This document shows, piece by piece, positions 10,151-20,814 of a DNA stretch of 64,000 bases. Position 1 is the stretch's first letter; the number at the start of each line of letters is the position of its first letter. The translations under genes were made by a program, and so were the position numbers. Source of the DNA: Prionace glauca (Eukaryota > Chordata > Chondrichthyes > Carcharhiniformes > Carcharhinidae); NCBI GenBank assembly GCA_037974335.1, contig CM075760.1, positions 20,788,291-20,852,290 on the forward strand, written 5' to 3'. The notes below the pieces were generated by a model. The model ran no database searches. It was not told the origin of the DNA and saw only the letters and a list, made by a program, of their open reading frames with translations.

Positions 10151-12534
10151 TTGAAACCGGAGCACCCAGAAGAAACCCGTGCAAATGCAGGTTCGAGCGT
10201 GCAATCTCCACACAAGCAATGATCCAAACTAGAAATCGAACCCGGATTCCTGGCTTTGTGAGGCACTAGTGCTGGCCACAGTTCCACAGTGCCACTCAGT
10301 GAAGGAGAACGAGAAAATAGGGCCAGTAAAACTCGGAGGAAGTGCAGGCAGGGTATGGTTGCTATTCGAAGAGGGCTTGATGGATTGAACGTCATTTGTT
10401 TCAATGCAAGGAGTGTAACAGAGAAGAACTTAAACTTGGATTAGTAATTAGAATTATGACATCGTTGCCATTCTAAAGATTTGGTTAAGGGAAGGACAGG
10501 ATGGCAGCTTAACTTTCCAGGATACAGATGTTCAGTGGGATAGAGGGAGATCTAAAAGGGGTGGGGGAGTTGCAGTATTAGTTAAGGAGAATGTCACATC
10601 TGTACTGCAGGAGGTCACTTCAGGGGGCTCATGTAATGGAGGCAATATGGGCCGTGCTCAGGAATAGGAAGCATGTAGCCACATGTAGGAGTTTACTATA
10701 GGACTTCTAACAACCAGGAGGTAGAGGAACAGATATGTAGGCAGATTTTGATAAGGTGTAAAAGTGGCAAGATTGTTGTGATGGGAGATGTCAACGTCCC
10801 CTATATTGCTTGGGATTCAATTAGTGCTAGGGATGTGGATGAGGCAGAGTTTGTGATGAGGGCTTCTGGAAGTAGTATGTAGATAGTCCAACTATGGGAG
10901 GGGCCATATTGGGGAATGAGCCCGGCCAACTGATCGACGTTTGAGTGGGGGAACAGTTTGGGAACAGTTACCACAATTCAGTAACATTTAACGGATAGAT
11001 GTAAGTATTGTCCTGAATTGAAGGTGTTAAACTGGGGGGAAGGCTAATTACAACAAAATTAGGCAGGAACTAAAGAATGTAGTTTGAGCGAATGTAGTTT
11101 GAGGGCAAATCAACATCTGGCATGTGGGAGCTTTCAAGTGTAAGTTAATAGGAATTCAGGACTGGCACATTTCTGTAAGGATGAAGGATAAGTATGGCAA
11201 GTTTCGGGAACCTTGGATAACAAGAGATATTTTGAGCCTGGTCAAATAGGAAAAAATGAAACCTCTGGTTTCTATGGCTATGACTGGTCTTTCATTCCCT
11301 CATCATACTGTTTAAGTATCTTTCACTTTCTATGCTTCTTTTTTTAAGTATCATACTGTTTAAGTATCTTTCACTTTCTATGCTTTTTAATTTTGACTAA
11401 GGATCATCTGGACTCGAAACATCAGCTCTTTTCTCACCTTACAAATGCAGCCAAACCTGCTGAGATTCACATTCCTCCCAAGGTGAAGGATATGTATCGG
11501 ATAATGAGAGATATAGTGAGCTTGGTCAAATAGAAAAAGGAAGCCCTAGTTTCTGTGGTTATGATTCATCTTTACTTTCCTCTCCCTCTACTATAAATAT
11601 CTTGCGCTTTATTTGCCGTTTAGCTTTGAGGAATGGTCGTCTGGATTTAAAACGTCAAGTCTTTTTTTCTCCTTACAGAAACTTCTAGGCTTGTTGAGCT
11701 TATTCATCATTTTATTGAAGAAAAAAAGAAGTATTTGTCAAGGCTACGTGCCTGGGAAGACATGAGCAAGTGTGGAATGTGAGGAAAATAGAAAGAAATT
11801 TGAGCAAGGAGGAAGGAGGGCTAAAAGGGACGATGAAAGATAATTTGCCAGCAGGAATAGGGAAAACCCTTTCAGTACATACTTTAAGAGCATGAGGGTA
11901 GCCAAGGAGCGTATAAGAGAGCGAATCTAAGCATGGAGCCAGAGGAAATGGGCAAGGTATTACTTCACAACAGTATTCACCAAAGAGGACTTAATGGATG
12001 ATGAGTCTGGGAAAGAGTGTACTGATAGTTTGGGGCACATTGAGGTAAAGAATGAGGAGGTATTGGTGTTTTGAGAAGCATTAAAACAGACGAGTCGCCA
12101 GGGCTTAATGGGACATATCCCAGAATACTAATGATCATTATTCTGTTGAAGCCCCTGACAGTCCTCATCGCTATCCGCACTTTCTCCAACCTTTGTGTCA
12201 TCCACAAACTTAGTAATCAAACGAGTTATATTTTCCTCCAAATTGTTTATGTATATTACAAACAGCAAATGTTCCAACACTGATCCCTGAGGAACACCAC
12301 TTGTCAGAGCCCCTCATTCAGAAATGCACCCGTCCATTGCAAGGGAGGAAATTGCTGGGGCCTTAAGGGAAATCATTGTATCCTCACTGACTACCGGGGA
12401 TGATTGGAGAATACTGTTCCTTCGTTTAAGAAGCACAGCAAAGATAACCCAGGTATTTAGAGGCCGGTGGGCTTTCTATCAGTGGTAGGGGAATTATTGG
12501 AGAGGATTCTTCGAGACAGGAATTGCTCCCACTG
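10151..12534 (+). repeat. LINE endonuclease to RT N-terminus, interrupted
   Basis: 10151-10270 carries leftover antisense SINE head. From about 10290 the apurinic-type endonuclease is readable: LNVICFNARSV, GGGVAVLVKENVTSV, then VVMGDVNVPYIAWDS. From 11100 the linker reads MKDKYGKFREPWITRDIL, and from 11960 VFTKEDLMDD. Short insertions lie at 11280-11500, 11560-11720 (antisense repeat with CTGGACTCGAAACATCAGCT) and 12145-12330 (antisense RT of another LINE). Many stops; clearly dead. It continues at 13160 beyond the second inverted arm. Confidence 0.75.
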
Positions 12535-13150
12535 GAAATAACAAAGGACAAAGAACAACACAGCACAGGAAACAGGCCCTTCAGCTCAGTGAGGCTGCAC
12601 CGCCATTTTAACATTGAGTGCCCTCCTCTACCCATGACCTTTGTCTGCACCTATTGGGGAAGACTGAGGGAAGATTAATTTAGGGACAATTTGTTACATC
12701 AATCAACCTAAGAGCACGTTTTTCGGGATGTGGGAGGAAACCGGAGCACCCGGAGAAACCCACGCAATCATGGGGAGAATGTGCAAACTCCCGCAGATAC
12801 CGGCCCAAATCCATGTGTCTGCACAGCAAACAGTGATAGTCACTGAGCTGTCATGTTGCCTGTCAGATGGTCCAGTTTAAGCGTACACCAACGACGTGAA
12901 GCACTAGGCAACTCTTGAAGCAACATCCAAGAGCAGCCATCGCACCGTGTGTATGTCCCTTGTTGGTCAACAAGGCGGACTGAATCTCCTGTGAACTAAA
13001 AGAAAAGACATCAATAAACATGCAAAACTTAGATAGACATTTACGGAATCCCCAGAAGCGCAGAAATAAAGCAAGTGAGCCATGAAATATTTTGGAAGAT
13101 CCATAGGAATCAATTGATTCCCAGGGACGTCCCAAAGCTCTTGATCTTTA
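12535..13150 (-). repeat. Inverted-repeat arm 2 inserted in the LINE
   Basis: This is the same composite unit as 9545-10150 in reverse orientation, roughly 80-85% alike by eye. The minus strand gives SINE sequence downstream of the 0.3 kb unit that ends near 13150. The host LINE resumes directly after it, so this copy inserted into the LINE. Confidence 0.75.
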
Positions 13151-13154
13151 TTTA

Positions 13155-13440
13155 GAAAAGTCTAAATAAGTGAATGTAGTAGCTGAAAGTAACATGGTTT
13201 TGTGACAGGGAAGTCGTGGCTCACTTTCTTGATTAAGTTTTTTTGAAGAAATGACGAAGGTCATTGATGAAGATAGGGCAGTAGATATTGTCTACCTGGA
13301 CTTCAGTAAACCCTTTGACAGGGTCCCCCATGACAGACTGACACAGAAGGTGAAGTGGCACAGGATCAGAGGTGGTTGGGAAGATGTATGCAGCGGTCGC
13401 TCAGTCATAGAAGACAGATGGTAACAGTTGTGAATGGAGG
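13155..13440 (+). repeat. LINE RT fragment, continuation
   Basis: The plus strand reads KVIDEDRAVDIVYLDFSKPF and DRVPHDRL, RT motif A of the LINE begun at 10290. It breaks off near 13440, where a second LINE 3' end starts. Confidence 0.75.
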
Positions 13441-14065
13441 AGGAGGGCGAGGGGACGTCTTGCTGCAACTGTACAGGGTACTGGTGAGGCCGCAGCTGGA
13501 GTACTGTGTGCAGTTTTGGTCGCCGCACTTGCGCAAGGATATTTTGGCCTTGGAAGGAGTGCAGAGGAGTTGCACTAGGCTGATACCGGAGATGAAGTAG
13601 TTAGACTATGAAGAGAGACTAAATAGACTGGGTCTGTACTCGTTGGAGTTTAGAAGGATGAGGGGGGATCTTATAGAGATGTATAAGATAGTGAAAGGGA
13701 TGGATAGGGTAGAGGTAGAGAGATTCTTCCCGCTCAGAAAAGACAGCAGGACTAGAGGGCACAGCCTCAAGATAAGGGGGTTGGGGGGGGGGCAGTTTAG
13801 AACGGAGTTGAGGAGGAACCTCTTCACTCAAAGGCTGGGGAATCTCTGGAATTCTCTGCCCGTTGAAGTGGTGGAGGCTGCCTCGCTAAATATATTTAAG
13901 TCACGGGTAGATAAGTTTTTGACAGACAAGGGAGTTAAGGGTTACGGGGAGAAAGCGGGAAAGTGAACTGATCCACTTCAGATCAGCCATAATCTTATTG
14001 AATGGCGGGGCAGGCTCGAAGGGTTAGATGGCCTACTCCTGCTCCTATTTCTTATGTTCTTATTA
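13441..14065 (+). repeat. LINE 3' end with complete tail
   Basis: It reads LLQLYRVLVRPQLEYCVQFW, then RLGLYSLEFRRMRGDLIEMY, NLWNSLPVEVVEAASLNIF and FLTDKGVKGYGEKAGK. The tail GAATGGCGGGGCAGGCTCGA ends in TTCTTATGTTCTTAT. This is the family found again at 49.87, 58.2 and 63.7 kb. The coding end is nearly open, so it is fairly young. Confidence 0.85.
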
Positions 14066-14620
14066 GGGTTGTGACAAGTGGTGTTCCTCAGGGATCAGTG
14101 TTGGAACATTTGCTGTTTGTAATATATATAAACGATTTGGAGGAAAATATAACCCTTTTGATTAGTAAATTTGTGGACGACAAAGGTTGGAGAAATTGTG
14201 GATAACGAGGAGGACTGTCAGGAGCTTCAATAGGACAAAAATCGTTTGAAGAATTGTGCAGGGAGGTGGCAGATGGTGTTTGGGTGGATAAGTGTGAGGC
14301 AATACATTTTGGAATGTCTAATACAGATGGGAAATGTACAGTAAATGACAGAATCCTTAACAGCATTGATAAGCAGAGGGATCTGGGCTTACAGGTACAC
14401 AGGTCACTGAAAGTGGCAATGCAGGTGGAGAAGGTAGTCAAGAAGGCATACGGCATGTTTACCTTCATCGGCCGGGGCATTGAGTTTAGAAATTGGCAAG
14501 TCATGTTGCAGCTTTATAGAACTTTAATTAGGTCGCATTTGGAATATAGTGTTCAATTCTGGTCGACCCTACCAGAAGATGTGGAGGTTTTGGAGAGGGT
14601 GCAGAAAAGATTTCATGGAA
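14066..14620 (+). repeat. LINE RT/3' fragment
   Basis: It reads VTSGVPQGSVLEHLLFVIYI, SKFVDD, then QRDLGLQVHRSLKVAMQVEK and LYRTLIRSHLEYSVQFW, with a few breaks. It is joined directly to the previous LINE tail and stops at an antisense SINE. Confidence 0.8.
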
Positions 14621-14624
14621 TAGA

Positions 14625-14950
14625 ATAGAATAGAATCCTTACAGTGTAGAAAGAGGCCATTCAGACCATCGAGTCTACACCGCACACAATCCCGCCAAGG
14701 TCCTATTTCCGTAACCCCTCATATTTAACCAGCTAATTGCCCTAAAATAGGATCGATTTAGCATGGCCAATAACCTAGCCTGCACACCTTTTGACTGGGA
14801 GAAAACAGAGCTCCTGGAGGACGTGCGCACAGACATGGGGAGAACGTGCAAATTCCACACAGGCAGTTACCTGAGGCCGAAATTGAAACCCGGGTCCCAG
14901 GTGCTGTGAGGCTGCAGTGCTAACCACCATCCACCTTGCCACCCACTTTT
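14625..14950 (-). repeat. HE1-type SINE, near full length, antisense
   Basis: On the minus strand the order is tRNA-like head (GGTTAGCACTGCAGCCTCAC), body (GGAATTTGCACGTTCTCCCC), core (CTAAATCGATCCT) and tail (GTAGACTCGATGGTCTGAAT). It is the most complete SINE in this intron. Confidence 0.8.
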
Positions 14951-15289
14951 TTTTGTTTAAATTATGGTTCAATTTATCTCCTATCCCCTCATTTTCTGTT
15001 TTCAACTCCCAAGGCATACTTTCTATCAGACCAAAGCTCACTTTGTTGACTCTTTTCATTTTTAAGTATCTGTAGAAACTGTTACGTTATGTACTATATG
15101 GCTATTTTAAAAAATTTCTCGACGACTTTCTCTCATTCTCCCTCTTTGGTAATCTTTTGGTCATTCTTTGCTTTTTTTTATCCTATCTCATCCTATCCTA
15201 TCTACCCTATCTTATACTATCCATCCTATCCTATCTACCCTATCTTATACTATCCATCCTATCCTATTCTATCCAATCTTTTGACCTGT
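14951..15289. repeat. Unassigned sequence and a TATCC-type microsatellite
   Basis: 14951-15175 holds nothing recognised. 15178-15285 is an array of CCTATC / TATCCATCCTATCTACC units. Confidence 0.7.
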
Positions 15290-15775
15290 CACCCTTTTAC
15301 CAGGATGTTGCCTGGCATGGAGGCCATTAGCTGTGAGGAGAGACTGGAGAAATTTAGTTTGTTCTCACTAGAACGACAAAGGTTGAGATGGAAACCTGAT
15401 AGAGTCTGCAAGATTACGAGGGGCATAGTCAGATGCTTTTTCCCACCGTCGAAGTGTAAATTACAATGGGGCATAGGTTTGAGATGCGAGGGGCAAGGTT
15501 TAAAGGAGATGTATGAGGCAAGTTGTTTGTACAGAGGGTGGTGGGTGCCTGGAATTCGCTGCCGTGGAAGTTAGTGGAAACAGACACGATGGTGACTATT
15601 AAGGACATCTTAATAAACCCATGAATAGGATGGGAATGGAGGGTTATGGTCCCCGGGTGGGTAGGGGGCTTTAGTCCAGTCCAGCAGCATGGTTGGTGCA
15701 GGCTTGGAGAGCCAAAAGGCCAGTTCCTGTGCTGTAACTTTCTTTGCTCTTTGTTGAAAAACAACTAGGGATGGA
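15290..15775 (+). repeat. LINE 3' end
   Basis: It reads TRMLPGMEAISCEERLEKF and SLFSLERQRLR, followed by a frame-broken end and a tail with GGCCAGTTCCTGTGCTGTAA. It ends about 100 bp before the Ig-domain exon. Confidence 0.75.
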
Positions 15776-15876
15776 CAGAAAACGCTGTTCAAGCCGGCAA
15801 CACCCACATCCTGTGAGAGAATAAAAATAGACCTTGCAGCCAGTTGCTCGCATGACTAATTTCTTTTTCACAATAG

Positions 15877-16175
15877 GTTCTGCTGGGGATCTTCAGATTT
15901 GTCTCAATAGAAAGCAGGCCAGCGGTGGGACATGCAAAGTGGAGCTGAAGTGTTCCAGCTTGCGTGACTCGGCTTTTGAGTGGTTCAGAGGGGACAGGAA
16001 GGTCATCGCTGATCAGAGGCATAAGCTGACGTTTGGTGGGATGTTTTTGGATGTCACACTAGATTCCGAGCTTGGAGAGACGATTTATAAATGCAAGGAC
16101 GCTGCAACAAGAGTCGAGCAGATTGTTGATTTGAGAGAAACCTGTGGGAATAGCTCAAAATCAGCACCCTACCAG
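15877..16175 (+). CDS. Receptor exon: single Ig-like domain
   Basis: After a good acceptor (TTTCTTTTTCACAATAG) the exon codes 99 residues in the frame set by exon 1. Ig-fold landmarks are visible: B-strand Cys in TCKVELKCSS, C-strand FEWFRGD, E-F region LDVTLDSELGETIYKC with the F-strand Cys, and an additional Cys pair candidate (TCKV upstream, ETC downstream). That pattern recalls SLAM-family domain 2, and the WFR..KVI to YKC spacing recalls CD3 gamma/delta, but neither is proven. The exon ends in phase 0 at a weak donor (CAG|GTAACA). N-glycosylation is possible at NSS near the end. Family assignment open; coding status well supported by phase and fold. Confidence 0.75.
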
Positions 16176-16690
16176 GTAACAATCTATCATTTTATTACAT
16201 CGCAAATGCATGAACAAATCCTCGGTATTCAACGACATTAACAACAGTGAATACTCCACTATCCTGGGGGTTAATGATCAATTCTACCACTGTCACTGTA
16301 ATATATTCTGTGTCGTGATATATGGAAGCACACTTCTCAGACACCATGGAGCAGTCTTGTGTTAATTTACTGACCTCCTGACTTCCCAAATTGTGTCCAC
16401 CATCTATTTTTATTCTCTCACAGGATGTGGGTGTTGCCGGCCTGAACAGCAATTTTTGTCCATCCCTAATTATTTTTGAGAAGGTGGTGGGGAGCTGCCT
16501 CCTTGAACCGCTGCAGTCCCCGTGACGTAGGTACACCAATCCTGGCCTATATGTGACTCCAGCCACACAGCAATATGGTTGATTCTCAACTGCTGTCAGA
16601 AATAGACCAACGGGGACCCTATTTTATGGATCACTATGGCATTGTGGGTCAACGTCACAGCGCGAGGACTGTAGCGTCAGGAGTGTGAAT
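16176..16690 (+). repeat. Intron start with the first copy of a 0.15 kb duplication
   Basis: 16540-16680 (GGCCTATATGTGACTCCAGC through CACAGCGCGAGGACTG) recurs nearly unchanged at 17288-17450. 16176-16530 contains antisense repeat scraps (CTCACAGGATGTGGGTGTTG). Confidence 0.7.
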
Positions 16691-17140
16691 GTTTTTTTTA
16701 TTCATACACACGTACTCATGCGCACATGCGCACACACACATACACACAGACACAAACTCGTGCACACACATGGGCGCATGCGCACACACATACAAAAGCG
16801 CAGGAGCGCACACAAACATATCTGTGCGCGTGCACACAAACACCCACATGCATGTGTAAACGGACACGTAAACACACTCGTGCATGTGCACACACACATA
16901 CAAGCATGCATGCACATGTGCACACATGTATGCGCGCACACTCACTCTGTGTGCATGCATTCACACTTGTGTGCATACACACGTGCACGCACACACGTAA
17001 ACACGCGCATGTAAACACACACACTCACAGACACACACATAAATACACGCACATGCATGTGCACAGACACATGCACACACTCTCACATTTGTGCACACGT
17101 ACACTCATGCACCCACTCACAAGCACACACACACATTCAT
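16691..17140. repeat. CA-rich microsatellite/minisatellite
   Basis: Irregular (CA)n mixed with TGCACACA, CATGCG and CACACGT over about 450 bp. All overlapping ORFs, such as Cys/Val- or His/Thr-rich ones, are composition artefacts. Alternating purine-pyrimidine sequence of this kind can adopt Z-DNA. Confidence 0.9.
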
Positions 17141-17287
17141 CGTCGGTGGAATTTGAATTCAATATTTTTTAAAAATCTGAAATTAAGAATCTACTGATGA
17201 CCGTGAAGTCATTGAAACTATTGTTGCAAAAACCCATTTGGTTCACCAATGTCCTTTAGGGAGGGAAATCTGCCATCCTTAACTGTC
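17141..17287. other. Unassigned intron sequence
   Basis: Nothing recognised apart from a scrap similar to GTTCACCAATGTCCTTTAGG. Confidence 0.4.
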
Positions 17288-17575
17288 TGGCCTATATGTG
17301 ACTCCAGCCAAACAGCAATATGGTTGATTCTCAACTGCTGTCAGAAATAGACCAATTTTATTGATCTATTTCTATATTTCTATTTCTATTGATCTATTTT
17401 ATGGATCACTATGGCATTGTGGGTCAACGTCACAGCGCGAGGACTGCAGCCTTTCAAGAAGGCAGAACACACGCGCGCACACATGCACATACATGTGCAC
17501 ACACATACACACACATGCATACATGCACACACGTGCACACCCACACGCACACATAAACATAAGCGCACAAGCACT
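17288..17575 (+). repeat. Second copy of the duplication with its own CA repeat
   Basis: 17288-17450 repeats 16540-16680 with a 50-bp insertion of ATCTATTTCTAT-like units near 17360-17400. A second CA-rich array at 17461-17575 follows, as in the first copy. Confidence 0.75.
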
Positions 17576-17666
17576 GCATTTGAGAGAATACCCTGTGGTG
17601 GTTATTTGTTATTGAACCACTCTATTTCTCCCTATTGTTCTATTTAAATATGTTTCCTCATTTCAG

Positions 17667-17760
17667 TACCAGAAAGTGAAGATTATTCTTACTACAATTT
17701 TCCTGACAGTTTGTACGGCAGCCTTGATGATCACTTTCTATCTGAGCCGTCAGCAGAGCA
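17667..17760 (+). CDS. Receptor exon: transmembrane segment
   Basis: The acceptor CTCATTTCAG opens a phase-0 exon coding YQKVKIILTTIFLTVCTAAL, then MITFYLSRQQS. About 23 hydrophobic residues are followed by a basic stop-transfer (SRQQ). There is no Asp, Glu, Arg or Lys inside the membrane segment, which speaks against the CD3 chains (acidic) and against adaptor-dependent receptors (basic). The exon ends in phase 1 (A|GTTAAG). It follows the Ig-domain exon by 1.5 kb of repeat-filled intron. Confidence 0.7.
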
Positions 17761-17819
17761 GTTAAGTACTGAGTCTGTTCTCATAGCAGCAATCTCCTCT
17801 TAATCCCAGAATGTTGACC

Positions 17820-18400
17820 GAGCATTGACTGTGAGTGGCAGGGAACATCGCACTAGGGGTGTGAATGACAGGGGACCTTACACTGGGGGTGTGAATGACA
17901 GGGGACCTCACACTAAGGGTGTGAGAGACAGGGATCTGGTACTGGGGATTTGAGAGACATGGATCTCGTCCTGAGGGTTTGTGAGACAGGGGATCTCGCA
18001 CTGCGGACGTGAGAGAGACTGGAGATCTCGCACTGAGTGTGTGAAAGATGGGGATCTCGCACTCGGGGATTGAGAGACAGGGGGCCTCGAACTGGGGATG
18101 TGAGAGACAGGAGGTAATGCACTGAGAGTGTGAGTGAGAGGTGATCGAGCACTGGGGATGTGAGAGACAGGAGATCTCTCATTGCATTGGGGGTGGGGGA
18201 GACAGGGGATCTCGCACTGGGGGTGTGAATGACAAGGGATCACACACTTATGGTGTGAGTGTCAGGGGATCTCGCATTCAGGTTTTAAGAGACAAGGGAT
18301 CATGCACTAGCGGTGTAAGTGACAGGGAATCTCACACTCGGGTTGTGAGAGAGAGGGGATCTCACACTAGGGCTGTAAGGGAGAGAGAGACAATCCAGCA
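17820..18400 (+). repeat. Minisatellite, ~30-bp unit
   Basis: About 17-18 units like CACTGGGGGTGTGAATGACA followed by GGGGACCTCG. A fraction carries GATCTCGCACT. Intronic to the receptor gene. Confidence 0.85.
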
Positions 18401-18534
18401 ATTGAAGTAAGGTTTTTGTGGGAGAGGGAAGGAGGATGGCAGCAGAGGGAAAGATTGGGGAGAGGGAGGGAATGATAACAGAGACTCAATATTATCTGAT
18501 ACTGACTTTTTCTTATTTTGCCTCTTGTGTCTAG

Positions 18535-18567
18535 GCAACAGTGAAAAGGAAACGGGACATAAGCAAG
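18535..18567 (+). CDS. Receptor exon: 33-bp juxtamembrane exon
   Basis: A long pyrimidine tract and TTGTGTCTAG precede 33 bases coding (S)NSEKETGHKQ in phase 1-1, ending at G|GTAGGG. It joins the TM exon to the tail exon without changing frame, so it could be skipped in alternative transcripts. Small size lowers certainty, but both splice sites and the phases fit. Confidence 0.6.
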
Positions 18568-18689
18568 GTAGGGCATCAATCCAATGGGTACTCCGAATCT
18601 CTCTGACTGTATGTAATAAACTGTTGTTTACTGTGCCGATTACAGATGTGGGTAGGAGGAGACCTGGTGTTTTCTATCAGGAAAATAGT

Positions 18690-19640
18690 GACTGTTTTAT
18701 GGGGACAGTTTAAGAGGGATCTTTACTCTGTATCTAACCCCGTGCTGTACCTGTCCTGGGAATGTTTGATGGAGACAGTGTAGAAGGAGTTTTGCTCTGT
18801 ATCTAACCCTATGCCATATTGCTATATCTGTCTTGGGAGTTTGAAAGGGGAGAGTGTAGACGGAATTTTACTGTGTCATACCTGTCCTGGAAGTATTTCA
18901 TTGCGGGGGGAAGCGGGGGTGTTAGTTTAGGAGAAACTTTAGTCTGCATTAAACCCTGTGCTGCATATGTGAGCGTTTGATGGGGACAGTGTAGAGGGAT
19001 TTTTACTGTGCATCTGACCTGGTGCTGTACTGTCCAGGGAATGTTTGATTGGGGACAGTGTAGAGGGGATTTTCGTATGTATCTAACTCTGTGTTGTGCT
19101 TGCCCTGGGAGTGTTTGATGAGGACAGTGTACACAGAGATTTATTTTGTCTCTAACCCTGTGCTGTGCCTGTCCTGGGAATGTTTGATGGGAACAGTGTA
19201 CACGGAGATTTATTCTGTCTCTAACCTCGTGCTGTGCCTGTTTTGGGAGTGTTTGGTGGGGTCAACGTACAGAAAACTTTAATCTGGCTCTAACCTCGTG
19301 CTGTAACTGTCCCAGGAGTGTTTGATGTGGGCACTATAAGACGGATTTTTTTCTCTGTATCTAACCCCGTGCTCTACCTGTCCTGGGAGTGTTTGGTAGG
19401 GACAGTGTAGAGGGAGTATTTCTCTGTATCTTACCCTGTGCTATACCTGTCCAGGAAGTGTTTGATGGGGACAGTGTAGAGGAAGCTTCACATTGTATCT
19501 AACCCCGTGCTACACCTGTCCTGGAAGTGTTTGATGGAGATAGTGTAAGCAAAGATTTATTCTGTCTCTAACATTTTGCTGAACCTGTCCTGGGAATGTT
19601 TGATGTGAACAGTGTAAGAGGGAGATATTTTCCCTCTTTT
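18690..19640 (+). repeat. Minisatellite, ~70-bp unit
   Basis: About 13 units of the form GTGCTGTACCTGTCCTGGGA, GTGTTTGATGGGGACAGTGT, AGAGGGA and a TTTACTCTGTATCTAACCC end. A decayed copy in the opposite orientation occurs near 60.8-61.4 kb. Confidence 0.85.
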
Positions 19641-20340
19641 TTAAGATCACTGAACGTAATGTTAACACTTTGGAAACGGTCAGGCTGTTTCTGTGTCAAT
19701 CTACCTCTAGATTTCCCTTACCTGGAGACCTGTCTGACAGGCAGGTACAGGAATAAATTCGAAACCCATGTTTGTCTTTTTTACACAAGCATTTAGTTTA
19801 CTGGAGTGAGATATCGTTGTTACAGCTACTTTGGTACTTCACATTTTGAATACTGCGAACAGTGTTGGTCTCCTTACAGAATTAACTCACCTTCGAGTGA
19901 GACAGAGAAAATCCATTTTGCTGTTGACTTCAGGGTTGAGGGATATTGTATGATGTGAGATTAGTATTTTGGAAGCCAGGAGTGTGAGACCCGATCTCTT
20001 TGAAACGTACGCTCTCAGTTTCACAGACAACGTATTTACCTGCTGTTTCCCCCATTAGCGGAGTCTTGGGACGGTTTCAGGGTAAGGGATGAAATTTCAG
20101 ACCTTTCAGTCAGAGAGTTGTGAGGCTTTTCTCTAACCCAGTGAGCGGTAGATGATCAGTCATCGAGTAGATTCAAGACAGAGGTTGAGAGATTTTCGAG
20201 GATTTTCTAAAAGTGAATGGCGAGTGAAGTGGAGAATAGAGTTGATAGGTCAGTAAAATAAATGCCACAGCTTGAGAACCAAGCTCATTGATCCAACTTC
20301 TCCTTGTTTTCATGTTTCTTTTCTCTCTGAAATTGATTTT
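19641..20340. repeat. Intron with degenerate LINE 3' sequence
   Basis: 19800-20210 has decayed plus-strand LINE 3' sequence (GGTACTTCACATTTTGAATA, then GATTCAAGACAGAGGTTGAG). The rest is unassigned. Confidence 0.45.
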
Positions 20341-20352
20341 TCCTCTTTGCAG

Positions 20353-20759
20353 GAGACGAAGGAATTTACTCTGATCTGTTAAGTTCTGGAACTCAACCTG
20401 ACACCAAAGACCATGCCCAGGCCACTGGTCAAAGGGTACAGGGCATGTCAAAGGGGCCTTCTGTGCAGGTCGAGGCTGGACGTGCTGCCAGCCTGAGAAG
20501 GCAGGCCACGGCTGGGCCTAGCACAGGCTCAATAAGAGAGCAGGCCCAGGCAGGTCCTGCTGCAAGTCTGAGAAGGCAGGCCACGGCTGGGCCTAGCACT
20601 CCCCAGATTGTTCCAGAACAAGAATCAACATACACAAGCCTGAGCCAAGGGCCAAGAAATGATGACTACCAACACCTCAGACGACAGGGAAACGATGGTC
20701 AAAATGCAGTAACTTATTCAGCAGAAGCTGAGGAGGTGAGAGTTTTGACTCCATTGTAA
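20353..20759 (+). CDS. Receptor last exon: cytoplasmic tail with ITIM-like and ITAM motifs
   Basis: After CTCTTTGCAG the exon continues in phase 1 and codes about 135 residues to TAA at 20757-20759. Near its start is EGIYSDL, an ITIM-like I-x-Y-x-x-L. Near its end is YTSLSQGPRNDDYQHL: two YxxL cores with 8 residues between them, the spacing of an ITAM, which recruits Syk/ZAP-70-type kinases when phosphorylated. A further Tyr lies in AVTYSAE. Between them is a direct internal duplication (AASLRRQATAGPST twice, about 33 residues apart) rich in Ala, Gln, Arg. A donor-like GAG|GTGAGA lies 24 bases before the stop, so a further 3' exon cannot be excluded. A receptor with both activating and inhibitory sequences is implied. 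Confidence 0.75.
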
Positions 20760-20781
20760 GGTGAATTTGGGAAGTGAGATG

Positions 20782-20787
20782 AATAAA
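20782..20787 (+). terminator. Poly(A) signal of the receptor gene
   Basis: AATAAA lies 22 bp after the TAA, which supports 20353-20759 as the terminal exon with a very short 3' UTR. Confidence 0.55.
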
Positions 20788-20814
20788 AATTCACTCCCAG
20801 CACAGTCTGCATTT

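Noticed and set aside
16655-17172. Cys/Val- and His/Thr-rich ORFs
   Set aside because: Translation of CA/GT repeats.
17820-18400. CRISPR-like array of short repeats
   Set aside because: Units are contiguous without unique spacers, and the genome is vertebrate.
15877-20759. Assignment of the receptor as CD3 gamma/delta
   Set aside because: The WFR-to-YKC region and YxxL pair are suggestive, but the TM has no acidic residue, the CxxC stalk is missing, and the tail has an ITIM-like motif and long linker.
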